From Lineus longissimus (lineage: Eukaryota; Nemertea; Pilidiophora; Heteronemertea; Lineidae): DNA of 64,000 nt. The notes below the pieces were generated by a model. The model had not been told where the DNA came from. It searched no databases and saw only the letters and a list, made by a program, of their open reading frames with translations. The stretch is taken from contig NC_088317.1 of assembly GCF_910592395.1 (NCBI RefSeq), forward strand, positions 15,748,001 to 15,812,000. Direction: 5' to 3'. Below are positions 44,491 to 55,713 of this stretch, one piece after another. Each line of letters opens with the position of its first letter. Position 1 is the stretch's first letter. A program made the translations under genes and the position numbers.

Positions 44491-47400
44491 AAACAACTCA
44501 GTCTGAACAAAAACACCAATGAATCCCTATCCTAAGTACCAGATATGTTTATACTATAGTAAACAACCACAACCTGTCTGAAAGTATACACAGCATTCTG
44601 TAAGGCCTAGCTGGCCATGAATATGATACCCAAGTTATTTTTCTCACACTACTGTTACCTGCAGCTTTACATTTTTCCGGAAGTTCCTTGTATCAGAAGT
44701 TCATTGTACAATGTGAACTTTTTAACCCTTTCATACACTTTTCAATCCTTCAAGAAATGTGTTCAATAACCGTTGTTTAGCCAAAAGCATACAAAAAATG
44801 GCCAAAGAGACAAGTTTGGATTCGGAGAGAATGACCTTTGCCCCCGACCGGCAACAAGATATCAATGCCCCAAACTTGTCACCCAGAGGGAGGAGTTCTG
44901 GCTGTCCGGAATCTGCATCAAGGACCAGGTTTATTGCGACCAAGACAAATTTTAAGATGTGAGATGTCATGTCACAAGAACAGGATGAGAGGTGTCCTGA
45001 TTACAAGGTCAAATTTAATGAGTGTCACCTGAGCTAACAGAGATATCTGCAACAGGGGAGTTTCTAGGTCACATCATGTCTTCCATGTACAATATGTGAA
45101 AAAAATATCAATTCATAACATTACACTATAGATCGAAATACAAATGATTTTTTTTTAAACATGCAGAAAATAACTATTGCTTACCAATAATTAAGAGTAT
45201 TTCATATTCCACTGTGGCAGAGTTTCATCGACATTCGAGATCCAGGGAAATCTGGAAGAGAAATCAGTACTCTGAATACAGTCACTCAGCTAGATGGATA
45301 CAGTCGCTCAGCTAGATAGACCAGATAATGGCAGACATGCATCCTAGCAACAAATGATGACTGACATCACTTACTCCACCCCCTGAAATGCTGTATTATT
45401 CCTGTTGATAGGCAACAGGAAGGAGAAATCACTAAATACACTACCCTACAGAAGAAGTTATGTCAGGTTTTACCTTTGGCAACGCATTTTACCCGGGGTT
45501 ACTGATGTCACTTATGTCCTCGGGCAATGCACTTTACTAGGTGTACTGTCAGATTGCATAACAAAAAGTTCACCAAAAGTGTGAGTTTAGATTAGCCTAC
45601 TTCACTGCCAGCCAGCTAAAGAATAAACTGACAACACCCATAGCAGTTAGCAAGTAGTTTTATGTTTTATGATGTGGACAAAATGTGTAAAAAAGGTCTT
45701 ATTGACCTGTATTTTTGCGATACATTCTGTACATTCCATTGATCTTTGTGGCTCCCATGGTTCCCTGAAAGTGAAAGTGCACCTGGTGATAAAAACACCT
45801 GAATCACGTGACGTAGCCAATAACCGCCACCTGTGAGAAAGACGGGGGGGGGGGGGGGGTAAGGATGCCACACATGTATAGTATAGGCCCCTGGAACTTT
45901 TTTTCTGGGACACCCTGTGGCCTGTAAAACAAAACTTTTGCAATGTAAACAAACTTGTTGAGACTGCATACGTCAATATTCATGAGAAAACTATACAAAA
46001 AAGATGATAAAAAGAAAGATATTGTACATCCCAATATTTGGAATATGATGACACCGAAATATATTACTTTGATTTTGGAGAAAATGTTGAATTTATTCGA
46101 AGCAGATGAAAAACGGGGTCAAAGTTGGATTCTGTAGGGTGGGACTAAAATGCAAATCAATTTTCAATGACGCTATCTGGATACAGATAACATGCGTATC
46201 TATTCATAAAACTGACTTAAAATCGCATTTTTTTCAAAATGCACATAGAATGTACCATTATGAGTTAGCTGTTTGCATAGTTGTTGCAAGATTAGTGATT
46301 ACTCTGTTATTTGATGGAGTCGGTGTGCCAGCTCCCTATTATCTTGAGTTTAAAATTTATACAACCCCGTACATTTGTATTTTTAGTGATATAGCTTTTC
46401 AGAAAACTGCATTTAAAGTTCTTTTTAAACATTTAAAAGTATTTTGCTATATTTTCGAATTACAATGTATAATATGTCATCTTTTTATACATTTAACCAT
46501 GCAAAATCTGGAAAAGTTATGGGAAATATTTTGACAATATCTGATTATTGTTGTAAGCAACGTGTGTTGACAAATATCCTCAGGCAAAGGTCTGAATCAT
46601 CCAATTAATTGCTAATCATGACAATATTCAGGTAAGATTTTAAATAATTTTGTGTTTAATCAATGTATTGTGTGATTATCTTTCAAAAGAAATAAGATGT
46701 TTTGTCGATTTTGACACGATCTCTTCCAAAAACCAGCTCAAAGTTGTGTCCTCTTGGAGACTTGGTTGGATGATTAATCACAGTGCATCATCTGCATATG
46801 ACTATGAGTGCTGCTGCCTACTGCTATGCTGTGTAGTTCAGTGTCAATTGGCTACTCAGGTGGCTGATGCTCCTTTATCATGTGTGACTGTCTCGTCTGT
46901 TTGTTGACTGTTGTGTTGCTCATCTCAGTGTGAGTGATGTATGGCAGTATGCAGTTGACTCTTGTGTACTGGGCCTACCGGCGATGTTGGCCGATGTAGG
47001 ACACTATTGATGTTATTGTCTGATGTGAATTTGATAATATTGAAATGATATTAGACTGGTCTTGATCTTTCTTTGATATGCAGTGTCAAGGTACGGTGAA
47101 TGCGAGGTACATTCATTATGTGTTTACCAAGGGCGACATCCCACAATGCACCCACTACTATACATATTGGAAGTAGGCATTTCCAAAATCCCTAGAAAAA
47201 GCTAGAAAACAATGTACATGTACCCCCTGATAGAGCATATTTCCTCATTAAAACTAACATTAAATCTCATTCAAAGTTTCACACCACCAGCCAAAATATA
47301 GACATGATAAATAGTTGACATTTCTCTGACTCCTTTGAGAAATTAAAGGATCACAGATGTCACAGATGCACCATCAATCAAGCAGTTGCCTGATACAGAC

Positions 47401-48905
47401 AATCAATTAAAGAACTATCTTCATATGGAATCAGTAATCCAGCATCCAGCGGGAAATTTATCGCATGTCAGAAAAGTAATCAGAGTTGATGTAATGGGCT
47501 GATTAGACACCCATGAGATTGCTTGTTTCTGTCTTGTGGCTAGTTGTTATTGATTCAAGTTGTTGATAATGTTGGGAATTTCTTCACACTCAGTAAAGAG
47601 ATTTTGTTTCTGCTGCTCCTGGTTCAATAATGACAATGAATGTTACACACAAAATCTTCAAAGATATGGCCAGAGACCTCTATTAGCCAGTGTGTACATT
47701 CTGTGTACATTTTAATGAACATAGGTTGGTGAAAAAAGTACACCAAGGGTGCTTTAATTCCCACCAAATTCTATATGTGTTAGGAAGAGGCTTTTATCAA
47801 AATAATAGTAAAAATTCAAAACATTCCAATACCGATTAACTGAGAAAAATTGATTTGTGTACAGGATTGCCATCAAATCCTCACTCGCGGACTGATATGG
47901 GCCTATTAGAATACAAGTTCTAAACTGGCCACTGACACAATATTTCCTTAAATTAATTATCAAATAGTATATCCCTGTTATGGCCTGGCTCTGTAGATTA
48001 AGAATCCACCAAAGATTGAAGAATAAATCCACTTTCACCCATCACAGTCATGTATTTACCACAGCTTCACAGTTGAGTACGTACTATGTGTCAGTGCCAC
48101 ACTTCCGCCTGTGGATGAATACATGTCTCTGCCCATATGGGAGTTTTGCTTTTTTTGGCCAAGTTGCTTGGGTCTGGCACATTACATTGTATTGGAGAAC
48201 ATTTCACTTCTTACTGGCCATCCAACCTGTTGCAGTTGTATGAGGATTATTTTGTTTTAAAGTGAGACTATAGGTACATATTTGTCATCCAAAGACCACC
48301 AATTTGACCTCTTAGTCTTAGCACCTGCCTATAATCCCCCTTTAAGTTTATGGTCAGTGGAGCTGGGCTCAATCATCAAATGTAGAACTTTAGAGTTCTC
48401 TAATTGTGATTTTGATACAGAAGTACTGGACAACATGAGAAGGAAAAGTGTCATTGTGAATTGTTCATACCCCGCTCTTTGAAAATGACTTGTTCGTGAG
48501 TTAAAAGTGACATGTTACAAATGTATGTGAAAGCCTAAACTCTGACCCAACCTTGGACTAGAGGTCAGTGATAAGGCCTATGATATGTCTAATCATTGGC
48601 CTCTTAGATTTGTGAAACATAATGCAATTTTTCACCTTGAACAGTTCTGAGATTTGCTATCTGTGCTAGACAGTCTCGATGTTCTCAATTGATTATGTTA
48701 TTGAATAATCAGCCCCAAAAAACACAACCTGCCCCTGTAAGATATGCTTCTATTTCAGTTGTAAGCTATTGTGCATGAGAGCTGGCTCGGAGTTTAAGAC
48801 GCCAGGATCAGGAAGACTTGTTGGCAACTCTTGCATTGGAGAACACACCAGGAATGCCCAATTTTCTTTGAATTCACCAAATTTTAAACTTTCACACTTG
48901 TTTTA

Positions 48906-48985
48906 AACTTTTGTGCGTGAATACAACATTTGACTTTTGTGCGTGAATACAACATTTGACTTTTGTGCGTGAATACAACATTTGA
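48906..48985. repeat. 26-bp tandem repeat, three copies, just upstream of the SDR start
   Basis: GACTTTTGTGCGTGAATACA followed by ACATTT, three times and then a partial copy, ending about 32 nt before the ATG at 49018. It lies in the 5' UTR or promoter. Confidence 0.92.
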
Positions 48986-49017
48986 CTTTTGTGCCTGACT
49001 TCAACGTTGTTTTGACA

Positions 49018-50238
49018 ATGTGGCCTGGTGGTGTTTTTGCTACTGCTTTGATCAGCCTCCTTATGGTCGTTGGAGGAGTGTGGGCGCAAGAGCGCGGGAA
49101 AATCCTGATATTTGGCGGGAACGGTTTAATCGGGTCCGCTGTGACTGAGGCGTTAGTATCAGCCAGATACGATGTCACTCTGACCAACCGTGGAACCTGG
49201 TACTGGGACACCGACAAAACAATCAAACCATTCGTCAGGCAGATTTATTGTGACCGGTACAGCGTTCTCCTGAAGGCGACTACTATTGCTACCGAGTGTC
49301 CTGACCTTGTGGAGTTCGTAAACAGCGTTGACAGATTCGAGGCAGTGGTTGACTTCAGCGCTTACGAGGTACCCGCGGTAACTCAAGTCCTAGAGGTCCT
49401 GCAGGGCAAGGCTGGAGTCTATGTCTACATCAGTAGTGACTCTGTGTACGAGGTTTGCGACAAGGATCACGCGGACCCAACTCGGGAAGCAGACGCCGTG
49501 CGACCAGACGACATCGCCAGGCGGGAAGAGCTCAACAAAGCAGACGATTATGGCAACAGGAAGCTCCTCTGTGAAGAGGAGTTGGCCCGGGCGAACCTAG
49601 CGGGTGGGCCCCCCTACGTCTCCTTGCGTCTCCCTGACGTCATCGGGCCCCGAGACAACATGAGACACCGATGGTGGACCTACCAGCTCTGGGCAAAGCT
49701 AGCAAAACACATGGGAAAGCCAGTCACTTATCCGGCATTCCTTAAGCACCGACAACTAGGTATGGTGTATTCTAAAGACGTTGGTCAAGCCATCGTGGAA
49801 ATCTTAGCCTCAGGAGAGAAAGACCCCAACCGTGTGTACAACAAAGCTTACAACCTTGCCTTCGATGAAAGCATGACTCTGCCTGAACTTGTAGCAGAAA
49901 TGGGGAAAAATATCGGAGTGGATGAAGTCCCCATGGAAGTTGACCCAAAAGAGGATGGATTCTATGTTTTCCCGTCTGTCAAGAAGGGCCCTGTTGACAT
50001 CACCCTGGCCAAGGTAACTTTTGGTTTCTCGCCGACTGCATTCAAAGTGGCCATCAGGGCAGCCACGGATTTCTACGAGTTGGCAATTCGCGATGAAAAA
50101 TATGAGAATTACCAGAAGAGAGTTCTTGGCAAACTTAGTGAAAATGTCTTCCATGACGAGGATAAGATGGTGTCAGGTCTTGCCCTTCTCTACCCCGATA
50201 AGTTCCATTCTGATAAACTGGACAGAGATGAATTATAA
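49018..50238 (+). CDS. Intronless extended SDR (NAD-dependent epimerase/dehydratase-like) with signal peptide and C-terminal RDEL
   Basis: A 406-aa protein from one exon. Residues 1-23 form a signal peptide (hydrophobic FATALISLLMVVGGVWAQ). The Rossmann motif GGNGLIG is at 33-39, a serine-rich SSDSVYE at 139-145, and the catalytic-type pair Tyr178-x3-Lys182 in YGNRK. This order fits extended short-chain dehydrogenases/reductases; the layout resembles the CSP41/epimerase-like branch, but the substrate cannot be told. The last four residues are RDEL, a known variant of the KDEL retrieval signal, so an ER-lumen enzyme is inferred. I chose the ATG at 49018 because it begins the signal peptide; the frame is open 36 nt further up only from a TTG. 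The lack of introns contrasts with its neighbours and could reflect an old retrocopy or an ancestrally intronless gene. Codon use is GC-richer than the surroundings. Confidence 0.88.
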   Translation: MWPGGVFATALISLLMVVGGVWAQERGKILIFGGNGLIGSAVTEALVSARYDVTLTNRGTWYWDTDKTIKPFVRQIYCDRYSVLLKATTIATECPDLVEFVNSVDRFEAVVDFSAYEVPAVTQVLEVLQGKAGVYVYISSDSVYEVCDKDHADPTREADAVRPDDIARREELNKADDYGNRKLLCEEELARANLAGGPPYVSLRLPDVIGPRDNMRHRWWTYQLWAKLAKHMGKPVTYPAFLKHRQLGMVYSKDVGQAIVEILASGEKDPNRVYNKAYNLAFDESMTLPELVAEMGKNIGVDEVPMEVDPKEDGFYVFPSVKKGPVDITLAKVTFGFSPTAFKVAIRAATDFYELAIRDEKYENYQKRVLGKLSENVFHDEDKMVSGLALLYPDKFHSDKLDRDEL

Positions 50239-50800
50239 CAATATAAGTACCAGCTAAGGACCTTGATGGCTCCTGGTCAAGTTTTACACTAGGACCTACT
50301 CTACCCGGGCAAGTTTCATTCTGATAAACTGGACACATTACTATAACCAATTACATATATGGGCCTTGACAGTTCCTGGTCGAGTTAACAGTAGACCTAC
50401 TCTACCCTAACAAGTTTCATTCTGATATTAAAACAGGATAGCAATGAACTATAACCAGTTACATGTATGGGCCTTGACAGTTCCTGGTCGAGTTAACAGT
50501 AGACCTACTCTACCCTAACAAGTTTCATTCTGATATTAAAACAGGATAGCAATGAACTATAACCAGTTACATGTATGGGCCTTGACAGTTCCTGGTCGAG
50601 TTTAACAGTAGGGCCTACTCTACCCTGACAAGTTTCATTCTGATAAACACTGTTAGCTATGACCAGTTGGGTCTTGGCAGCTCCTGGTTGAGTTAACAGT
50701 ATGACCTCATTCCATTCTGATAAACAGGACACAAATGAACTATAACCAGGCCAGGGTCTTGACGGCTCCTAGACGAATTTACAGTACGAATATTACCTAC
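50189..50800. repeat. Tandem array of about six 100-bp units that begins inside the SDR coding end
   Basis: The first unit is the last 50 nt of the SDR gene plus its 3' flank. Later units repeat CAAGTTTCATTCTGATAAAC, a CTATAACCAGTTACATGTAT-type block and GACAGTTCCTGGTCGAGTTA. Units become more diverged and shorter away from the gene. Confidence 0.88.
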
Positions 50801-51597
50801 TCGATCCCAACAGTGTTTATTCTGATCAGCATTAAATATGAACTTCAAATTTGACAAGTTTGAGTTTGAAATCCGACTTTCTGTAGATAGCATCACTGTT
50901 ACAAATACAGGGTGTTGCAAATGGAACGTGCTGCCACCTTGAAAGTCATGATGGCTCCTGATCGAGTTTACAGTGTGGGTTAAAACGTACTTCCTAATAT
51001 CAACAGGAAAATTCTAAGTGTACATTTGTATCATGTGTATCATACTGAATCATTGCATTCCCTAATTAAGGAATAAATAACACTTTTTCTTGATTTTTCT
51101 CAAAACTTTTTTTATTTCACAATTTAGAAGATTTGCGAGACGGAAAATATTCTAAAAGTCAAGGGTTAACGTAACATGTTTTAGACCGATGACTGTCTCC
51201 ATAACTACAGTATAGAACAAATCTTTTGTTCTCTAAATCATCTATTGATTGGCGATGGAGTTAGGGTATATTGGATTATTGATATCGTCTTGGCATGTCG
51301 AGTGCAGTTCGCTATTGAACAGTCTAAGGTGTTTGCAGATATTGGGATGTACTTTATACTACTTGGGATTGATTTGGATGTACTTTATACTACTTGGGAT
51401 TGATTTGGATGTCGAAGCCTGGAATTAAATAAGGTACGCAACCTTTTTGATTGCATTATTTCATACCCTTTTCCTATTGTTTCTTAATTCTGCTCCTAAA
51501 TATCTGAAATTAATGCCTGAAACTGGTGAAACCCAAAAATTATGTCATTTTCTGGTGAAGAAAAACCCTCAAATTTTGGCCACTGAAATTCCAAATA

Positions 51598-51770
51598 CAG
51601 TCTGACATAGATCTATTAAGGACACCCTCTGGATTGACAAGTGCTGTCCTTATTAGAGAGGTGTCCTGACTATTGAGAGAGGTTGAATTGTATGGAACCA
51701 ACCACTTTGGGACCAAAATAAGTGTCCTCATAAGAGGTTGTCCTCAATACAGAGGTCTCCGCTCAGAGAG
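51598..51770 (-). mobile_element. TA-flanked 'AACCTC' MITE, copy 12 (degenerate)
   Basis: Recognisable by ATCTATTAAGGACACCCTCT, GTGTCCTGACT and GGTCTCCGCTCAGAGAGG; both ends are worn. Confidence 0.75.
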
Positions 51771-53346
51771 GTTCAAACAGCTTGTCATGGCAAAAAAGGG
51801 AAAAAAATGTCCTCCAAAACAGGTTCAAAAGCTGGAAGGTTTCAAGGTGTGTACATTTTAATTGAAAAGCCTGGAAGAATTTGAAGAGATTTTGAATATA
51901 TTGGATTGTACACAATGTATGTGTATCATGACACCATTTGTCAATTGCAGCCAGCAGACATTTCCAAAAAACTGATTACACAATTTGCATGAAATTTTCC
52001 ATCAGAATCTAATCGCAATCGACAATCTGTCACAACTCTTTGCATAAATTCCCACATTTCATCGCGAGATTGGAATGTCTGGTCAATCGACGCTCCGCTG
52101 ATTATGCATGAAGCAATCAATCAGAGTTTTAGCATAACGCGTTTGTTCGGCAAATTCTCAATCACCTTTTGATTTCCCGAGTTCATTTCAATGTTGGTTC
52201 GTATTAACGACATTTGCATTTTTTACATCGTGTGAATTTGATATCCACGCGCGCTGATACTGAACAGTCTTCAAATACAGAACCCTAATACGCTGATTGG
52301 AATTGTGGATTTCTGTCACTGGGAAATTTCGTAAGCTAGGATCTGGGTGAGTTACTTTCCCGAGTTAAAAGTGCCATGCACACAAGAGATTTTTGTTGCA
52401 GTGACTTGCATGTACGATAATTATCGCACGAGAAAGATATTTTTTGTGTGTGGGGTTCATCGCAGGTGCGTGCGACAAGGATTGGTGATTGCTGCAACAT
52501 GTAATAAATGTCAATCTCGTTATCGGTTTAACCTGCAGACAAGTGATTATTGTCACGCATTGCACGGATAAAAATCTCTTTGTTTGCTGGTTGCCTTATT
52601 AAAATGTGACCAGAGAGGTTGACAGGTATTTTAAAAAAACTCAATGAGTGCCAAGTCCAAGGGTGGTGGAAATTTTTAAGCTTTTTTGTGTTTTTTTTTG
52701 GGGGGGGCGGGGGTCACCTGTAACCTGTATAGATAAAAGAGATACTTTTGGCAGACTGCATAGTGTTCATGTCCGCAATTTTTTTTTCTTGATGTTCTAA
52801 TAATTATATAAATATCTAATCATTCTGCAAATTGCTAAAGTTGTATGCATACCGCAGTTAACAGTTAACTGTAATACACAGTCATGATTGAAAATGATGA
52901 AATTGTTCACAGACAATTTAGGCTAATTTATTGTAGAGTTAAGATATTATGTTGGCATAATTGTGAAAATGTGACGGCAGACAGTTTGGGACAAATTGCT
53001 CTGGGTAAAATATTTGTCTAACTATCTGATAGACTTTGTCAATGTAAGTGGTATAAATTATCGGGTTATACTTGGTTATTGGCTAATTAGGCTGGGTTTT
53101 TTCATTATAATTGCATATTAAATAGTCTTGTTTTGAAATTAATGAACCATATTTGCAGTCTTAATTAGTACCCAGAATAATAATGGCAGGCCAAATGAAA
53201 TATTTGGTTTGTTTTTTGCTTAGGCTTGTCAGTCCAAATTCAGGTTCAGAATACAAATGCAGCTCATAACATCACGTAAAGGACATCAGGACAGCCATAG
53301 ATATGTTAATACTTGGATCTACATTTAGATGTGTTAAATGCATTAA

Positions 53347-53673
53347 AGGGTAACTCGTGTCAAATTTCACCATATAATGTTTTAGCTGTTTTTGACAAAT
53401 GACTACGTCACTTTCTCATAAATCGGTAAGGTTTTCGTATCGAAATGCACATTTTCTATGAAATTGATGGTTTAATCCCGCCCGGACGCTCGCTTCGATG
53501 CCGTTTTCGTTGATGACGTCACAACATGAACATTTTCGCGGTCGCGGTGGTTTACATTCAGCGATTTTATAATAAATCTAATCAAAAATGGAAAATTTGA
53601 GCTTAACATTTGTGATCAACAATTAAAAACGGACGTATTTCCGCAAAGTTGTAAATCACATCATAGTATCACT
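53347..53673 (+). mobile_element. TTAA-flanked 325-bp MITE, copy 3 (intact ends)
   Basis: TTAA on both sides; ends AGGGTAACTCGTGTC and TAGTATCACT. Contains an exact TGACGTCA and a second TACGTCAC. Non-coding; an open frame on the other strand recurs in several copies but is not conserved as protein. The TTAA flanks fit piggyBac-type target duplication (an inference). Confidence 0.85.
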
Positions 53674-54839
53674 TTAAATGACCTAACTAGCTTGAAATAA
53701 ATAGTCAGAACCAGTCTTACATCTGTGAATTTAGAGTGAATTGTGCTTTAAAATCGGTGATAAGCAAAGAATGGCTTACAAGAATACTGCACATGACATG
53801 ACTGAGCAAGGTTACCTGCAAACGCTAAAAAACAAATAGGTCAGTAGACTTGATTAGCCTACTTGGGAAGTTTCCATGTATTGTCCTGTTATTTGATAAA
53901 CGGTGAAACAAAAAAATACTCTCTTGTTCCAGCTGTCGGCAAATAGGCAGTTTAGGAGAGTTCAAATGATCTCCTGTTCAGTAGCATACATGACTTGAAT
54001 AGTCCCGTCGGTTATATGTACATGTGTGCTGGAGAATTCATGATACCAGTCTGTCGAAAGCCTCTAGCTGATATTCGTTTTTTAGGATAGCAAAACGTTG
54101 TATTCACATTTTTTCGTTCATCAAATTATATGTTGTGGTAAGTTCTGTTTGTTAATAGGAGTACCGTACATTCTTCTCGATCCAATACCGGAATACGGTA
54201 ATGCCGTTTGGACGTGTTACATGTAGTTGGGGAGTCAAACTTTGTCTCACATCAGCAAAACCAGAGTATTTACATCAAATTTGTGCCGGGGTGGTCAAAA
54301 CTGGTCTTGCGTCGGTGAAACTTGAGTATCGCATCAAATGATCGCGATCAACGCAACTGAAAACAAATACTCAATGTATCCTCAGGTAGCTTTGAGCTTG
54401 GATTATTACTGATATCATGGGATATTTACCGCTATTAGTTCTGTCTTTGATACCGAATGTTTACAAAATGCAGGTAAAAATAACAGGTATTTTACCTTCG
54501 GGCAGTCCTGTGGCCATTGAATGCAGCATCGAATAACATCTGTTGATATTTAATGTATTTTTGGTAACATAATATTTTGCTCAATATCAACCGCTACGCG
54601 ACTATTGCCCGTCAGGTATTTGATTAGGAATGTGTTGATTCGATGTGCTTGACATTCCTTAGCGAGATACATGTACCTGTATGTTTTGCAGGTTCCTGTT
54701 GATATGTAAAACATTTAGGAACATGACTTTTATCTGGCCCGACTTTAACCGTGGACATATTGGATAGCCTATACAGTGCAAGGATACAGTACCTTATTCT
54801 TAGTCCAACTGAGAGAGGATTTGATACCTTGATCTCTGA

Positions 54840-55045
54840 ATACAGTTTGCTATGTGGACTCAGTGATCCTCTTTGAAGACAGTGATCCTCTTCGAAAACA
54901 GTGAGCCTCTTTGAATACAGTGATCCTCTTTTGAACACAGTGAGCCTCTTTGAATACGGTGAGCCTCTTTGAATACAATGATCCTCTTTGAATACAGTGG
55001 TCATCTTTGAATACAGTGATCATCTTTGAAGACAGTTGCTATTTG
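54840..55045. repeat. 18-19-bp minisatellite, about ten copies
   Basis: Unit GAATACAGTGATCCTCTTT with small changes. Confidence 0.85.
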
Positions 55046-55713
55046 GATTTAATACTGTTGCTTGGGCCAGTAACTCCCACCAGAGTTTGCTCAGATTTTG
55101 GCCCTTTGGGACAAAAGGTGGTGTTCGCCCTCCCCCTCCCCCCGAACCAAATTTTCTAAAAAACTCGGCCCTGGCAGTACATCTACTGTGTTGACACTTT
55201 ATAAGTCTGTTTAGGCCCATCTGTTTATACATAGGTCTATTACATGTAAGATAGGCATTCTGTACAGGTGCCCCACAACCTGCTAAACAGCATGACATGT
55301 CAGTATTTATCTTGTTGATTTACTTGCAACTGTCAGAAACCGCCATGTAACGTATAATGGACTTAGTAGAGAGGAGACCGCTAAGAAAGTTTAGACTACT
55401 TACTATTTTCATGAGCAGAAAAACCAGCATGTCGGGGCAAAGATAATGGAACAACAGTAAGAGTAGAAAGATAATCAAGTTCTCGTCTGATTATTGTCTT
55501 ACCTATAGCTCTTTCATTTCAGCTCTACATCAGTCAGGTTGAGCTATCCGCATGCGAGACCAGACGTTTATCGATAAGTCTCTGTTAACTTTAGGAAGAT
55601 TTTCAGCTTTCTTGAGGGACTGTTGCAATTTTGTGCATAAAACTCAAATTTCTGCCATCAAAGTTTTTTCACATTCTCCTTAAGTCCCATTTTCGTTATC
55701 GTTACAGACAGCC

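Larger units (their letters stand above)
41951..49017. other. Spacer between divergent genes (exchanger 5' side and SDR 5' side)
   Basis: I see no exon. A splice-like TTTCAG about 30 nt before the exchanger start codon suggests a separate 5' untranslated exon further up on the minus strand; I could not place it. The region holds one 'AACCTC' MITE, remnants of another at about 44985-45065, a 420-bp tandem duplication and AT-rich unique DNA. The promoters of both genes are presumably here, but I recognise no specific element. Confidence 0.5.
50801..55707. other. Spacer between the SDR gene and TMTC4
   Basis: No exon recognised. An AATAAA at 51072-51077 could be a polyadenylation signal for the SDR gene. 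Contents: a degenerate 'AACCTC' MITE, a complete TTAA-flanked MITE, a short minisatellite and AT-rich unique sequence. Any 5' untranslated exon of TMTC4 should lie near its end. Confidence 0.5.

Noticed and set aside
44731-44970. 79-residue minus-strand frame with a hydrophobic start
   Set aside because: Several overlapping frames are open on both strands here and none resembles a known protein; no splice signals link it to the exchanger.
46106-46534. 142-residue open frame
   Set aside because: No domain, no splice context, and AT-rich surroundings where long frames arise by chance.
48982-49017. Longer N terminus for the SDR gene
   Set aside because: Opens with TTG, not ATG, lies next to the 26-bp tandem repeat, and would place residues before a good signal peptide.
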